A stretch of DNA of 64,000 bases from Channa striata (Eukaryota; Chordata; Actinopteri; Anabantiformes; Channidae). Every line of letters begins with the position of its first letter. Position 1 is the stretch's first letter. The stretch is taken from NCBI GenBank assembly GCA_033026295.1, contig CM065183.1, positions 12,440,657-12,504,656 on the forward strand. Direction: 5' to 3'. Below are positions 38,401 through 49,189 of this stretch, in pieces. The notes beneath the pieces are model-generated. The model was not told the origin of the DNA, searched no databases, and saw nothing but the letters and a program-made list of their open reading frames with translations. Position numbers and translations under genes: made by a program.

Positions 38401-41400
38401 TTTATTTACCACCCCTCCTATCCTCCAGAACCATCCTTAATGCTGTGGCAGTTCCCTCTGTACTACAGTATTTGTCCACATTTAAAACCCCATAGACTAC
38501 TTACCACTATAACAGTGTTACGTTACGCCTGTGATATGTTTATGGTGCTATAAAATCAGAAATGGAACATTATGGCAAGATAAAGGTGGATGTTTTTTAG
38601 GCCTTAAGCACAGCTGAGCTAGGTGTTATACCTGTGCCTAAGGGACTTCTGGCAAGGATAAACTACTTCCTGCTAGAGAGTAGAGAGAAAGTGAGAGAGG
38701 AAAAGAGAGAGTAGGCCTTTCTAAAAGCCTGAATTCATCCTCCACCTCCTGTTGTGTAGCCTCATAAAAAGCTTGCCACACAATTTGCTTGATGTGTAGT
38801 TTTTTGGTAAATGGCAACCAGCCCCTGTAGCTCGATGGATCTGCTGGGGTGGAAAACAACTGCTGAAAGAACATAGAGGGATAAAAGAGCAGAACAAAAC
38901 AAAACAGGCAGAGCAGATGAGGGCTGCATCTTGGAAAGACGGAAGAGTGGCTCTGCGTATGCGTTCCTCAATAACCTAATGTATGTCAAAATCGTGCCTT
39001 TGATTCAGCAGATATTGTATCTTGAAGCCTGTGTGTCTGCAGGTCTGTAGTGGTTGAGCAAAGCTGAGGCATATGAATGTTAAACAGAAATTTGTTATTT
39101 TATTAATTTTTAAAGCACAGTTTGGTATAACTTTAAATTCCAATATTCTCATCCTTTATGAACCACTACACTTGAGATTTTTCAGAGGTACAAGATGAAT
39201 TGGATTTTCCATTCATCAGCGTCCTTAAACCAAGGAACAGCACATCTTAACCAACTGGGCAAGAGGTGTGGTACACCCTGTGCAGGTTACCACACTATCT
39301 CAGGGCCAACACAGAGAGACACACGCAGACGGACGTACAGGCAATTTAGAGCCACTAATTAACCAAACACGTATGTATTTGGACAGTGTGAGGAGACTTC
39401 AGTACCAGGAGGAAGCCCATGCAAGCAGGGGTGAATGTGAACAAAGAAGCAAGCGAGAAGCTTCTATCTATCTAATCTATTCTTCCTGTCATCTGTTATT
39501 TAATTCTCTCTATAATCGCAGGAATTCCTGCATTTATTCAACCCTTTAATTAAGGGTGAAGGATAAGAGCATCTTCTAAATTTTAGGTTGTTGATGTCAA
39601 TGCTGGTAGGAAATGTCACTATTATGACTGATTTTCAAGATACTGTAGCATCTGATATTGTCCCCTGAAGATGTTGATAGTGAGATACTCCTACAGTTTG
39701 ACTTTCCTGTTCCCTGTCCTGTGCTTTTTTTGTCCTAAGATTTTGTCCCTTCTTTCATCTTCACTTAACCCAGTCTACTCGTGGTACACGTCTGGCACCT
39801 GCTGCAGATTAACTACATGATGGTGGTGCTAGGGCAGTACTGATGATAGCAGCCTCTGTCAGAAGCACAGGTGTTGGGAGTTTAGCACATTTTACAGCCT
39901 CCAGCTCTGAGAACATTTCTCTGCCTGCTTTTGTCATTCCATTCTGCACTTCTGTTTTATCAGCTCGAAAGAGGCAATGAAGTAGGTCACAGTAGGATTG
40001 ATCCAATTTGCAAGACAAACTAGTAAACCAATATCATCACCTCCCCTTTTTTGTGTCTAAATATCTGATCTATTAGCCCTGGGAAAGAATGCCCAGTGTG
40101 CTTGAGGATCACTCAAACCGGTATGTTCCTGAATTTCCTCTAATTGTTGAGGTCCACCCAAAGTAGTCGGTCAGAATAAAATGTAATTTCTTATTGACTG
40201 TTTTTTTAAAGAAAGATCAATCGAACTCACATTTATGATATAAAATTTGATATATGACATAATAATTATCACAATGATTATATTAACAAAGTGATTATAT
40301 GTTAACTACAGTGTGTTTGGTGTTAGGAGAGGGTTTAAACCTTTCACCCACTGGGCAACAGGTCTCTGGAATAAAAATACAATACTTAAGTAGAAAAGTG
40401 GGTGTTAAGACACCAGTGCTGTATCTGTAACCATTGGCTTGTCTCAAGTGTCCTTGAGCAAGTCACTGAATCCCTGTTAGCTGCAGGAGTGCTGTTCTGC
40501 AGCTGACCCTGACCTCCCCATAGAGGAAGCCGTGGGTGGGGTGTTCCTGTTGGCTTCAGTACAGACTCAAGTTTTACAGGTATTACATTTCAGATACAGG
40601 TTGCAGGTTATTGCATGTGCATGAGGGAGGAAACTGCGAGGATACGGCTGTGAAAGCTTTAAACTGTCACTCACTTCTCCGTCTGTTTACACAGAGAGCA
40701 GAATTCACAGTATGGAGGAAACATACAGAACACCTCCTACACCCAACAGCATTATGTTGAGCAGGTGGGGAGTAAAGAGCAGAAATGTCAGCGTGCAGCT
40801 AATCAATAAGCTTTTATTGAACCTGGAAAGTAAGTGCTCTGTCTGTGACAATAGGACCGGTCTTCCCTTGTCTGTCATTTGCCATTCCCTTTGGACTGTT
40901 GTCACCGTTCCTCTCTGTTTTTCACTTTTTACTTTGCCCCACTTTTCTATTGTCTTTCTATCTCTCCATCCCTCTTCTTTCACTTCTTTCCCGTGTTTGG
41001 CTAATGAAAAAGCAGAATCAATGGTCTGCTGCTTTGTGCCTGCAGAGGTGTTGAATGGAAATCAATCTGCTATCTAAAGACAAGAGAAAGAGACACAAAT
41101 GACTCCAGCGCTTAATATTGGAAAAGAAGAGGAAGGGAGAGCCAAAGACATAAGAGAGGATGAGAAGGCAGGAAAAAAGCCACACTTTGAGTGACACGAC
41201 AGAGAGGGGAATGAATACGGTGGGTGGTGAAATGTTGTCTAATCACCCCTCCTCAGTGCCCCATCAGGACGCTGTTTGTTTTCCGGCTGTCATGTTTTCA
41301 AACTTAATACTTTTAAATACTTATTTTAAAGTCTCAGGCTAGCACTATGAAATCACGCTTATGTAGAACGAAAGTCCTACAAATGAAAAGGCTTTGAGTA

Positions 41401-44400
41401 AAAAGGAAAGACATAAAGAGAAAACAACATGACATTATAAGACAGACAGCTATAAATCCCATCAGTGCCAACTCTCAATGATGCTTCCTTAGAATGGGGT
41501 TAAGTGCACTATGAATTTTGGATAGAGATTAAGAATATATTTAAGGCAGATACTATCAGCAGATTCTTATATAGTGATCTGAGTTAATTATATATTGTAT
41601 AGTCTCAGAGAGATACAGACTGTAAGAGATCAAGGAGCTTGTATTTTGTATTTAAAAAAAAACTACAATCTTGATAGCAAAATTTTAAAACACCCTGGGG
41701 GACTGTCACCATTGTGACCCTGATACTCTTCCTAACACCCCCCTACTCGTTGATGGCCATGGCTTTTGATGAAGTATGTATGGGGATTAGCAGCGATACA
41801 AAAGGACAGATAACACTGGCAGATTTCCCTATGAAGACTCTGTGTTTGTTCATTCTCTCTCCCCCATTTTACCAGGGTAAATATTTATCTCAAATAGTAA
41901 TCTTTCCCTGTGAGATCAATCTAATCCATGCAATCCTAAGCAAACGGCAAAAGTCAAGAAAGACTAACAGACGGCCGTCTGTCAAGGCCATTCTGGTGAG
42001 TCAGCAGGCTGGAGTGAGCTGTGTTGTTTTGTCGGGTTTGACTATGGATCATAAACCTTCTCATGTCTCTGTTTGTCATCTTTGCTGTTCATCCCTGTTT
42101 CATCTCAGTTTTGACCTAATATGAACTGTCTGTCTCTGCTGTAATGTAGTAAACAATGACAGGTAATCTGTACATATGCTTGGACAAAAGCACTGCTCAC
42201 TGTCTTCCACATTACCATGTATTTCACAGTGAAAAAAATAAAAAAATCATTCGCCTGTTCCTATATTTACATTTAAGCATTTAGCAGACGCTTTTATCCA
42301 AAGTGAGTTATCTTACAAGTGAGGTATCAGATATTTGTTTTTCAGAAATTCTTCAGTGACCACTGCCTAGCATTTGATTTTGCAGGTCTGTTTTTGCCTG
42401 CCTCCTTATTCTATCCAGTTTTGTCTGCGTTCTCCATGTCCTGTGATCACATTTTCCGACGGGAACATTAAAATTGCATTTAATCTACTGTAATCTAATC
42501 TAAACAGCTCAGACTTTGGTAATTCTCTACCTTCACTTTGGTCATATCATGATTCAGTTTCCATGGTGTAAACTGCCTGACTGTGATGAACGTCATGGCC
42601 TTACCTGTACACCAGTGAGTCGTCCTGGCTGCCGTTGTACTGTATTTGAAACATCCTGATGCCTGGAATAGTCCTCTGGAAGTTGAACTTTATCAGCGCA
42701 GTTGATGATGTTGCCTCGGCCGTCACAACCCTCTTATCCACCCCGCCCTTCACGTCACCTGTGACGTTGCTCCCGTTGGCCCCACCTCGGGTTGACGTGG
42801 AAATATCTGATGATCCTGGGTCAGGCTCCTGGATATTGTTTGTGTTGTTAGAAATATGGGGGAGTTTAATTATAACCAGGTCTACTGTTTGGTGCGCTTC
42901 ACCAGCAGGGTTGGAGGAGATGCAGGTGAAGGAGCCAGTGTCTTTTACAGTACTGATAAGAATGTCTAGAGTCCCATTGTTGTAGACCAAAGTTCTAGAT
43001 GAGTTAGAAACCAGTTTTCCCTCAGGAGAGATCCAGTGGATGGCTGGCTCTGGGTCACCTCTTGCCTTACACCTTTAAGTGACAAAAGAAAGAGCAGAAA
43101 TAAGGCAGAATGGGGTCACCTGCACAGTAAAAGCAGAACACTTAGATGTTGCTGGTGACTCTTTACTCTCCCTCTCTGACTTAAACTGTCCAGTGACAAC
43201 TACCCTCAACCTTGATTTTGAGTTTGAATAGATTTAGAAAACAGCATTTGATATAAAACAGATTTTTTTGTTCATACATAGATTAAAAATTCTATACTAC
43301 TGAGATTGAAACTAAGAGAGAAAAGAAGACAAGATCAGGGAAAAAAATGATTTATCAGGAATGTTTTTATTAATTACATTCACAGATAAGCTGTCTGGAC
43401 TAAGATGCCACCATATGAATAATGTTTACTTTTAGATATCTTGAGTGTACAAGTTTTTTATTTAATTTTTTTAAAATAAAAATAATAAAAAATGTCCAAA
43501 CTAGAAGCTGAAGCCAGAGTGTCTATTGTTTTTTTGTTTAAAAGCTATTTGGTAATTAAATAACCTCTGGAGTTTTTTTTTTTTGGCTCAATTTCCTATC
43601 CTTTGACTGACTGACTGACACATACTGGCCTCAAGGGGCCCCCAAGAAGTTACTGTCTTGCCTGCTGGCACAGAACGCCTCTGGAAGCCCAGACTCATAA
43701 TTTTAATTTACAATAAAACCTCAAAAACCTATTGATTATGACTTTGAATTTTTTGAAAGAAGTACTTATGTAATTTCTTTATAAAAAAACAGTAAATTTA
43801 CAGCCCATTTGTGCTAAAGTGAGGAGAGTATGTCTGATTAAAATCTTATAAACAGTAAACATAGGAAACCTGAAGGCTCTTGGCAAATGTCATCCAGGAA
43901 TAAGTGAAGATTAATGACTGTATAGAAATGCAAAACTATTAGGGAAAATGTTTGATGTAAAAGTATGCACCATGTATTCTGTAATGGAAAGGAATTTCAG
44001 CAGTAAGGTGGACAGCTTACAAGATTCACTTGCTTTCTAAATGAAAGCAATGAGGCCTTAAAGGTGGAAATAGACAGGAAATCTGTGCCGAAGTCAATGT
44101 GAATATTGAGATCAGCCAGCGGAGAGCTGCAATGAATAAGTTGGAAGGCAAACTACAAGTGTTATCATTTCTGTTCTAGAAGGCAAGAATATAATTTAAT
44201 GTGTCAAAATATTTCTTGTAGAGAACTTGAGATGTGATTCAACGGCTAATTTAGTATTGCTGAAGGGCTGAAACCTAGAGGTCGTAGCCTGGATCTTATT
44301 AAAGCAGAATTGGGCTTTGTTGAAGTACAATAGCGGTGCTAAGAAGAAAAGGTAAATTCTAAAATCATTTATTAAAAGGCTGGTACATATAAATGTTTGC

Positions 44401-47400
44401 ACTTTGCTTGGGGAGATCCCCTAAGGAAAATAGTTTGTGACAGGCAAAGATGACCTGATATGAACAGCCAGTGGTTTCACTTGCACAATGAAAAGTTATA
44501 ACTGGACAACAAGTGAGAGAAAAGAGCTTTGCTTATACCATCATAAAAACTGGATATAATTCCGAGACTCATTTCGTCGAACTTGGTATCTCTTTGGTAT
44601 ATCTAAACTGCTTGGGATCTGGAAGTCAATTTTGTATAAGTATGCAGTTGGGATAAAAGCTATACGTGATAAATGCTAATTGTTAGATGATCTGATATTG
44701 TGATTTGTTTATTATTAATATTAGAAAATGTATGTACATGTATGTATAGAAGCATATACATGTGGTCTTCCCAATAATTACTGGATTTATTGTATGAACA
44801 GCTATTAGGGGGCAATTTAATTATGAGTAAATATTGTGTTGTTGGAATTTGGAATAAATTACTTTATGTGGATGGGCCACATAAAGTAACATTCTAATAA
44901 GTTTATTTATTCACTTCTTGCATATTTGAAGGCATAACATCTATCTCTAACTGGAAGTGTGTGACCAATATACCGTAAATTCTGGACTATAGAGCGCACC
45001 TAAGTTTAAGCCGCACCCGCTAAAATTTGAAAGAAATATATATTTTGTCACATATAAACCGCATCGGACTATAAGCCGCCAATATCCAGGCTGAAAAATA
45101 ATATCTGTTGTATGCGCTCCTACTCATTGTTCACAGTAGGCATGAGGATGTTCTGTGCGCTGTTTTACCGGCATTACGGTAAAGAGTGCGTTTACGTGTA
45201 TGTGTGGCTGGTATAACGAATGTACAGAGCCGACAAAAACGTCCTTGTTATAAATAAACGGCTTGTTCCATAGCCAAAGAGACGAAGACGTCTCTTATTC
45301 TTCACGAATTACGCAGGAGTTGCTGCGCTCAACAAAAGATTTTGTACCATAAGTCTTTATTCATACACCTGAACCTGAATGGTGCCTGTAACACGGCAGT
45401 AAAAGTGCTGGTCACACAAAACAGAAAAGTCATGGTTTTATTAATCTTCTCCTGTGCACTAAAACCAATTTGCTTTATTTTTCTTCCTCCTGCGAACTGA
45501 AACCACTGAACACCAAACCACTGTCACTTTTTCTTTGACTGTTAAAGCGCACTGCGCAACTATTAAAGTCGCTTCATTCTCCGTGCACTGAAACCACAAA
45601 TCGCTATTCATCTTCCTCCTGAGCATTGAAACCACTGTCACACTCGATTTCCTTCACGGATAGCCAGATCGATGGCTTCAAATTAAAAGCTGCATCACAG
45701 GAATTTCTTCGCGTGTTTTCCATTATGAGGGGGTGAGGGTGTAAAAATATTACCGTATTTTGCTGTTGTGCGTCTTGGGTTGCATGCGCTAAGAATAAAA
45801 ACTGGCGCTTTTTTGTTTGCACTGACTTCCATCTACAGCGCCCATCTGAGGGCTGCAGAAAAATTCATAGAAAAGCCGCATCTCTGTTAAAGCCGCATGG
45901 TTCAAAACGTCGGAAAAAAGTAGCGGCTTATGGTCCGAAAAATACGGTATATGGAAATATAATAATAATTATCTCTCAGACCTGTTGTCTTGATTTAGTT
46001 TTGTCTTCCCTAAAATTTTTGTTTGATATCCCTGCTTTGTGCTCCACTGACCAATAGTAAGTTTAATTTATTCTTGAGTGGCTCGGAAACATAATGCAGG
46101 GAAAAAAACAAGTTGTGTCTGTGTGAATATGACCAGGGTAAAAAAGCTAATTAAGACACTTAGATTTTTGCTGACTGCATGTCTTTTTATTATATTTTCA
46201 CGATTGTGACATGAGGATTGATGTTATTACCTGAGTGCGACTCTCTGCCCTTCAAGCACCCTCATCTCATGGGAGTATCTGGTGATGAGGGGGGGTTCAC
46301 ACAAGAACTCTTCTTCAGGGATGGACCAGAAGTATCTGCCAGCGAGGTGCTGGGGTGAGGCGCATGTCTCCAGGTCGTCCTCTCTGTTCAGCCTTCGCAG
46401 CCACAGTAGCTCACAGTTACAGTGGAGAGGGTTCCCACCAAATGACAGTGCAAAGGAAGTGGGGGTCATGACCCCTGATGTGGCCAAGACCTGAGAGTTC
46501 AAAACAGCATTAGAAAACTTCAGTCATATAGTGGCCAAACAGTAAAGGTTTGTTTTACCCGTTCTATAGATGTTACTGTAATGTTGGCCACAAACAGAAG
46601 TAAATAACCTCATACACAAACGGGATGTAATAAACTCTGTTTTGTTTCAGGCCTATCTGGTTGTTGAGTGGGCTTTTAATAATGTGGCAATGTGACAAAT
46701 AATACCTGCGCTCGCTGAAAAAGAGGGTCTGGGGGTAGTTTCTGGAGCTTATTAGAAGTGACATCCAGCCGGTTGAGTTTCTGTAGGAGGGAAAAGGTCC
46801 CTTCTGGAATGAAGTCCAACATGTTGTGGTCTAAACTCAACGTATGGAGGCTAGTCATTTTCTACAGGAATCACAAAGAAATACAGAAATGTTGATTAGC
46901 TTTTTTAATTTAATATTCTCTGTTTGAAATCAGTGAGTCAGTGTGCTTGAGAAGTAAGAGATATGGAAATGTTTTACTTCTGTACTCTGCTTTAGACTTA
47001 TCCGTTATTTCATTCCTTGATGTACAGCAGTGATATAAAGTGTCGAAATGCTAATTACTGTGATATATTGTTAATTTTGGATTTAGCTGTGAACACATAA
47101 AAAGTGACTGTTTACAAGTAAATACTGCCATTGTCAGAACAAAGAATGCTTAAAATGTAATAACTCTATTAGGCTTAATAATCTATCCACATGATATCTT
47201 GTCATTACTCCAAAGCCCCATAAAGATCTCTTTGTTTTTTATTTCAAAGAAGTGTCCAAAAAGGTTTTCTGGCTTTTATGTTGTAATTAGAATTAGCTTT
47301 TTTCAAAGATTTGAAAGGCTGCTGCAGTTCAGAAACACCCTGACCTGGATGGCCTCCCATGGAATAGAATCCAAGTTATTGTAACTGAGGTCTAATTCTT

Positions 47401-49162
47401 CCAGCGCCAGCAGGTCATTGAATGCTCCCTGGTGGATTAGCACCAGCTGGTTGTTGTTCAGAATCAGGTGGTGAAGCTTTGACATCCCACTGAATGTATC
47501 ATTGCCTATCCTCGTCAAACGGTTGCTGTGAGAGAGGAGGAAACATAGATATCATTTTCAGCATTCACTTTTTCGCAGCTGAAAGGTAAAACATTTAAAC
47601 TCATGTACAATACCAATTTCAGCTAATAGATTCATACCTGTTGAGATGTAGGGCTCTGAGGTTTTCCAGATCAGCAAAGGCATGAGGTGTGATGTAAGAA
47701 ATGGTGTTTCTGGATAATGTTAGGTCCACTAGCCGTGTCATGTTTGCAAAATCTTTTCTCTTCACGCTATGCAAACAAATAGCATAAAAATTACACAGAT
47801 TAGACGCAGATCCAGTGTCATCTATGACAAGTCTTCTAAAACTAGTCTACTTTAGTAACGCAAATTTTGAGTCACATAAACAATTACATTATAACAGAAT
47901 TATGTCAAACTGAAGCCATAAGAGTAAATATACAGATAAAATTATTTTTTACATATTTCTTAAAGGTGATGCTGCATGTCATATAGCAGCTTTCAAAAGC
48001 ACAGCAGACTTAACGCACAGACTTAAAAACTTAAGCAAAACACGGAAATTTAACAACAAAATACATTATAATTGACATATAGTATATTTTTGAGCCTGTG
48101 CAGCTAACTTAATATTTGTGTGAATAGCTCTCTCCAAAGCCTGCAAAGCAGAGGACTGAGGTACTAAACTGCAATACCATCAGGAGACAGCCTTGAGCTG
48201 CTCCATTGACTACAAACTGACTATGACTTACTTTGAGGCCTGAAAGAATGTGATTTTTTTTTTTACACCCAAATGAGTTTTATTTCAATGTGGTGCCAGA
48301 GGATAATATGCTCATATTCCCATAAAAGCACCCAGGGTGATGCAGCTCTGTCCAAAACTTCAGCATCTTAATCATCATTGCTGGAGAAGCTTCAGGGTTT
48401 CTCCCCCAATGACATCATAGATCAGTTTTCTGCATCCCATTTTGAAGAGAATGTGTTCATTCTGCTAGTTTTTCAAGTTCTTCAAAAGAGTACTACAGTA
48501 GATGCTGGTTAATAATTCTGTGTCAGTAGTAGTAATTTTCATATATAACTATATTGAGTCATATATGGCATCAAGTATAACTAAACCTGCTAGATTTATA
48601 TCTAATAAACATACGTATTTACAAACTTGTTTGTTGGTAACTGTAAAAGTAGCAAATGTAGTAATAGCAGCAGAATTGCAGCACTTGCAGTTTAGGATTG
48701 ATTTCAGAGTGCACTCACACTATGTAGAGTTGCCTTGTACCATGCCCGAGCACAACTGGAACCCCCAAGCTGGAGTTTTGTTTTTGCAATCATGCTAGAT
48801 TCGCACTGTGCCCAAGTCCACTAACGGTGCCCTGGCACGGCAAGGAGTGATCACACTAGTCAAACGGGGTCAAATGTGCTAGGGCGCAGTATGGATTGTC
48901 CAGTGAAGGAGCCTTCTAAGCCCTATTATTAGTCTCGATACCTTTAATATCCCTGGGATTGTTACCTTGTGACAAAGTTGTCAGCCAGTCGCAGCTCCAC
49001 TGTATGCCTGTCAATGTTTGGCGGTACAAAGAGTAGACCTTTCTTGGCACAGAGGGTTGCCAGGTTGGGTGACAGGATCTGACACACGCAGCGCTTCGGG
49101 CAGATCTGTGCCCGTACTGCCATGGCAACTACCAGCATCACGCAGAGCAGCAGCCTCTCCAT
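27585..49162 (-). CDS. lrfn5: lrfn5 (SALM5-like synaptic LRR-Ig-FN3 adhesion protein), eight coding exons
   Basis: Single-pass synaptic adhesion molecule; mammalian LRFN5/SALM5 acts at the postsynaptic surface and binds LAR-type receptor tyrosine phosphatases through its LRR and Ig parts. Coding exons on the minus strand: 49162-48966, 47766-47638, 47525-47345, 46861-46706, 46490-46231, 43072-42605, 30302-30029, 28514-27585. All introns are GT-AG, phases 2,2,0,0,2,2,0, total 2595 nt (864 aa). Domains: signal peptide 1-18, LRRNT 20-50, seven LxxLxLxxN units about 57-215, LRRCT about 236-290, Ig about 291-385 (Cys309, Trp321, Cys358), FN3 about 420-512, membrane helix about 530-552, tail 556-864. 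The ATG is in a strong Kozak context (ACCATGG). LRFN5 identity rests on near-identical stretches in the N-cap, the LRRCT-Ig junction, the FN3 domain and the membrane segment, and on the tail motifs IQSSE and NTNRNNST. Mammalian LRFN5 is 719 aa; this one is longer because of its tail and ends in ESTV. Whether it is the a or b teleost duplicate cannot be told. Confidence 0.95.
28914..29070 (+). repeat. dispersed repeat, copy A (lrfn5 intron 7)
   Basis: This stretch shares exact blocks with 61212-61362 in the same order and strand: GCACCACAAAGCA, CTGCTTGATTGGAAG, TCTCAGACTGGACCAATC and GTTAACACTGTGGTT. The intervening bases are also largely alike. That marks an interspersed repeat rather than chance. 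Family not recognised. Confidence 0.7.
30029..30302 (-). CDS. lrfn5: lrfn5 coding exon 7: second half of FN3 and membrane helix (residues 464-555)
   Basis: 274 nt, acceptor GTTCACAG|AATGAT, donor ATAAG|GTGGGT. It encodes the rest of FN3 (FLVNNLAAGTQYDLCVLAIY, then VVGCVQFTT), a juxtamembrane segment, and the hydrophobic helix at about 530-552, followed by the stop-transfer RYK. It lies 12.3 kb downstream of exon 6, the longest intron within the coding part. The donor is weaker than the others, and the frame stays open 39 further codons into the intron. Confidence 0.95.
31130..31875 (+). mobile_element. fragment of a restriction-like-endonuclease LINE (R2/R4/Dong/Rex6 type) in lrfn5 intron 6
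   Basis: The plus-strand frame from 31136 through 31208-31597 gives DIDPLIHTTRIYS, SFGPDKC, DSYKYVGIPHTNGNHEE and LPVIRYQAGIINWPKEE, the 3' part of the RT and linker in this class of fish LINE. At about 31580 the sequence jumps to the Cys/His knuckle region (KDAP, IQHITAGC). Frame 31642-31872 then has the nuclease part (RAKILWDQIQTDKM, QPDIAVVEKQENKAVVVDVA), resembling a PD-(D/E)XK fold. It is antisense to lrfn5 and non-functional because of the internal deletion and frameshifts. Confidence 0.8.
32424..32458. repeat. (GT)n(GA)n compound microsatellite (lrfn5 intron 6)
   Basis: About 13 GT units followed directly by four GA units. Confidence 0.95.
34209..34234. repeat. (GT)n microsatellite (lrfn5 intron 6)
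   Basis: About 12 GT units with one GC interruption at the left end. Confidence 0.9.
39250..39460 (+). repeat. teleost-type dispersed repeat (LINE-tail-like)
   Basis: Contains CAAGAGGTGTGGTACACCCT, GGCCAACACAGAGAGACACA and GGCAATTTAGAGCCACTAAT followed by GGACAGTGTGAGGAGACT. This order is typical of a very common fish interspersed repeat. Degraded and non-coding. Confidence 0.5.
40325..40530 (+). repeat. putative SINE-like repeat (lrfn5 intron 6)
   Basis: Contains GTGTCCTTGAGCAAGTCACT, CCCTGTTAGCTGCAGGAGTG and GCAGCTGACCCTGACCTCCC, phrases typical of a teleost interspersed repeat. Degraded; boundaries approximate. Confidence 0.4.
42262..42500 (+). repeat. SINE-like tail sequence (lrfn5 intron 6)
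   Basis: The segment with GCATTTAGCAGACGCTTTTA and TCCAAAGTGAGTTATCTTAC is a phrase found very often in fish short interspersed elements. Boundaries and the rest of the element are unclear. It lies just downstream of exon 6. Confidence 0.45.
42605..43072 (-). CDS. lrfn5: lrfn5 coding exon 6: Ig domain, linker, first half of FN3 (residues 308-464)
   Basis: 468 nt, acceptor CTTAAAG|GTGTAA, donor TACAG|GTAAGG. The Ig core cysteines are Cys309 (CKARGDPEP) and Cys358 (SFTCISSN), with Trp321 between. An LRFN5-type linker (EPDPGSSDISTST) follows. The first FN3 half includes ATSSTALIKFNF and PGIRMFQIQYNGS. Several N-glycosylation sequons are visible: SNSS, NNGT, NNTN, NGSN, NVTG and YNGS. Confidence 0.95.
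43073..46230 (-). other. lrfn5: lrfn5 intron 5 (3.2 kb)
   Basis: Separates the LRR C-cap exon from the Ig exon and contains the 979-bp inverted-repeat element. The remainder is AT-rich with no other recognisable feature. Confidence 0.85.
44971..45949. mobile_element. 979-bp terminal-inverted-repeat element (non-autonomous DNA transposon) in lrfn5 intron 5
   Basis: The left end reads TACCGTAAATTCTGGACTAT. The right end, read on the minus strand, gives TACCGTATTTTTCGGACCAT, so the termini are imperfect inverted repeats continuing into related AAGCCGC-containing sequence. TA on both sides (44969-44970 and 45950-45951) is compatible with a TA target-site duplication. No transposase frame is visible inside. 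Internal direct repeats of a CTCCTGTGCACTAAAACCA-like unit recur at about 45450, 45492, 45580 and 45622. Superfamily not assigned. Confidence 0.75.
46231..46490 (-). CDS. lrfn5: lrfn5 coding exon 5: LRR C-cap and start of Ig domain (residues 222-308)
   Basis: 260 nt, acceptor CTCTCAG|GTCTTG, donor CTCAG|GTAATA. It carries the LRRCT signature NPLHCNCELLWLRRL, then DDLETCASP and EEEFLCEPPLITR, giving the four cap cysteines. It ends in the first Ig strand (VLEGQRVALR). It is the best conserved exon of the gene. Confidence 0.96.
46706..46861 (-). CDS. lrfn5: lrfn5 coding exon 4: last LRR units (residues 170-221)
   Basis: 156 nt, phase 0 at both ends, acceptor CCTGTAG|AAAATG, donor GCGCAG|GTATTA. 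It encodes LHTLSLDHNML, LNRLDVTSNKL and LPPDPLFQRAQ, which match mammalian LRFN5 almost residue for residue. Confidence 0.95.
47345..47525 (-). CDS. lrfn5: lrfn5 coding exon 3: LRR units (residues 109-169)
   Basis: 181 nt. The acceptor is CTCACAG|CAACCG; the first base completes the split Ser109 codon. It encodes NRLTRIGNDTFSGM, LHHLILNNNQL and LEELDLSYNNL and ends at IPWEAIQ, with donor ATCCAG|GTCAGG (phase 0). Only 112 bp of intron separate it from exon 2. Confidence 0.95.
47638..47766 (-). CDS. lrfn5: lrfn5 coding exon 2: LRR units (residues 66-109)
   Basis: 129 nt (43 codons), flanked by GCATAG|CGTGAAG and AACAG|GTATGA, phase 2 at both ends. It encodes KRKDFANMTRLVDLTLSRN, then an HAFADL segment and LRALHLNS. 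Removing it would keep the frame while deleting almost two LRR repeats. No full-length ATG-initiated reading frame covers it, so it is easily missed by a simple ORF scan; I found it by looking for the LRR missing between exons 1 and 3. Confidence 0.93.
48695..48905 (+). repeat. putative non-autonomous dispersed element in lrfn5 intron 1
   Basis: A GC-richer island in AT-rich intron sequence with internally echoing phrases (GTACCATGCCCGAGCAC, CTGTGCCCAAGTCC, GGTGCCCTGGCACG) and TGATCACACTAGTCAAAC. It resembles a fish interspersed repeat but I cannot name the family. It ends close to the exon 1 donor. Confidence 0.45.
48966..49162 (-). CDS. lrfn5: lrfn5 coding exon 1: signal peptide and LRR N-cap
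   Basis: Encodes residues 1-65 plus two bases of codon 66. A hydrophobic leader (MERLLLCVMLVVAMAVRA) is followed by the cysteine cluster ICPKRCVC of the LRRNT cap and by VELRLADNF, the first LRR-like strand. The donor is ACAAG|GTAACA at 48965. The start is chosen at 49162 because the leader begins there, the context is ACCATGG, and mammalian LRFN5 also starts Met-Glu. In-frame sequence continues upstream only to a GTG at 49189, directly after an AG (TTTAG), so 49163-49189 is probably 5' UTR spliced from an upstream non-coding exon that I could not locate. Confidence 0.95.
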
Positions 49163-49189
49163 GGTTACCACCCCACCTGGACACAACAC

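Larger units (their letters stand above)
30303..42604 (-). other. lrfn5: lrfn5 intron 6 (12.3 kb)
   Basis: Longest intron within the coding part, between the two halves of the FN3 domain. It holds the plus-strand LINE fragment, two GT microsatellites and three short dispersed repeats. No exon-like frame with family similarity was seen inside it. Confidence 0.8.

Noticed and set aside
44971..45949. Assigning the inverted-repeat element to Tc1/mariner because of flanking TA
   Set aside because: The termini do not match Tc1/mariner ends I know, and a TA flank alone is weak in AT-rich DNA.
49163..49189. Upstream in-frame start for lrfn5 adding nine residues
   Set aside because: The upstream codon is GTG at a splice-acceptor boundary, while the ATG at 49162 has an ideal context and begins the signal peptide.
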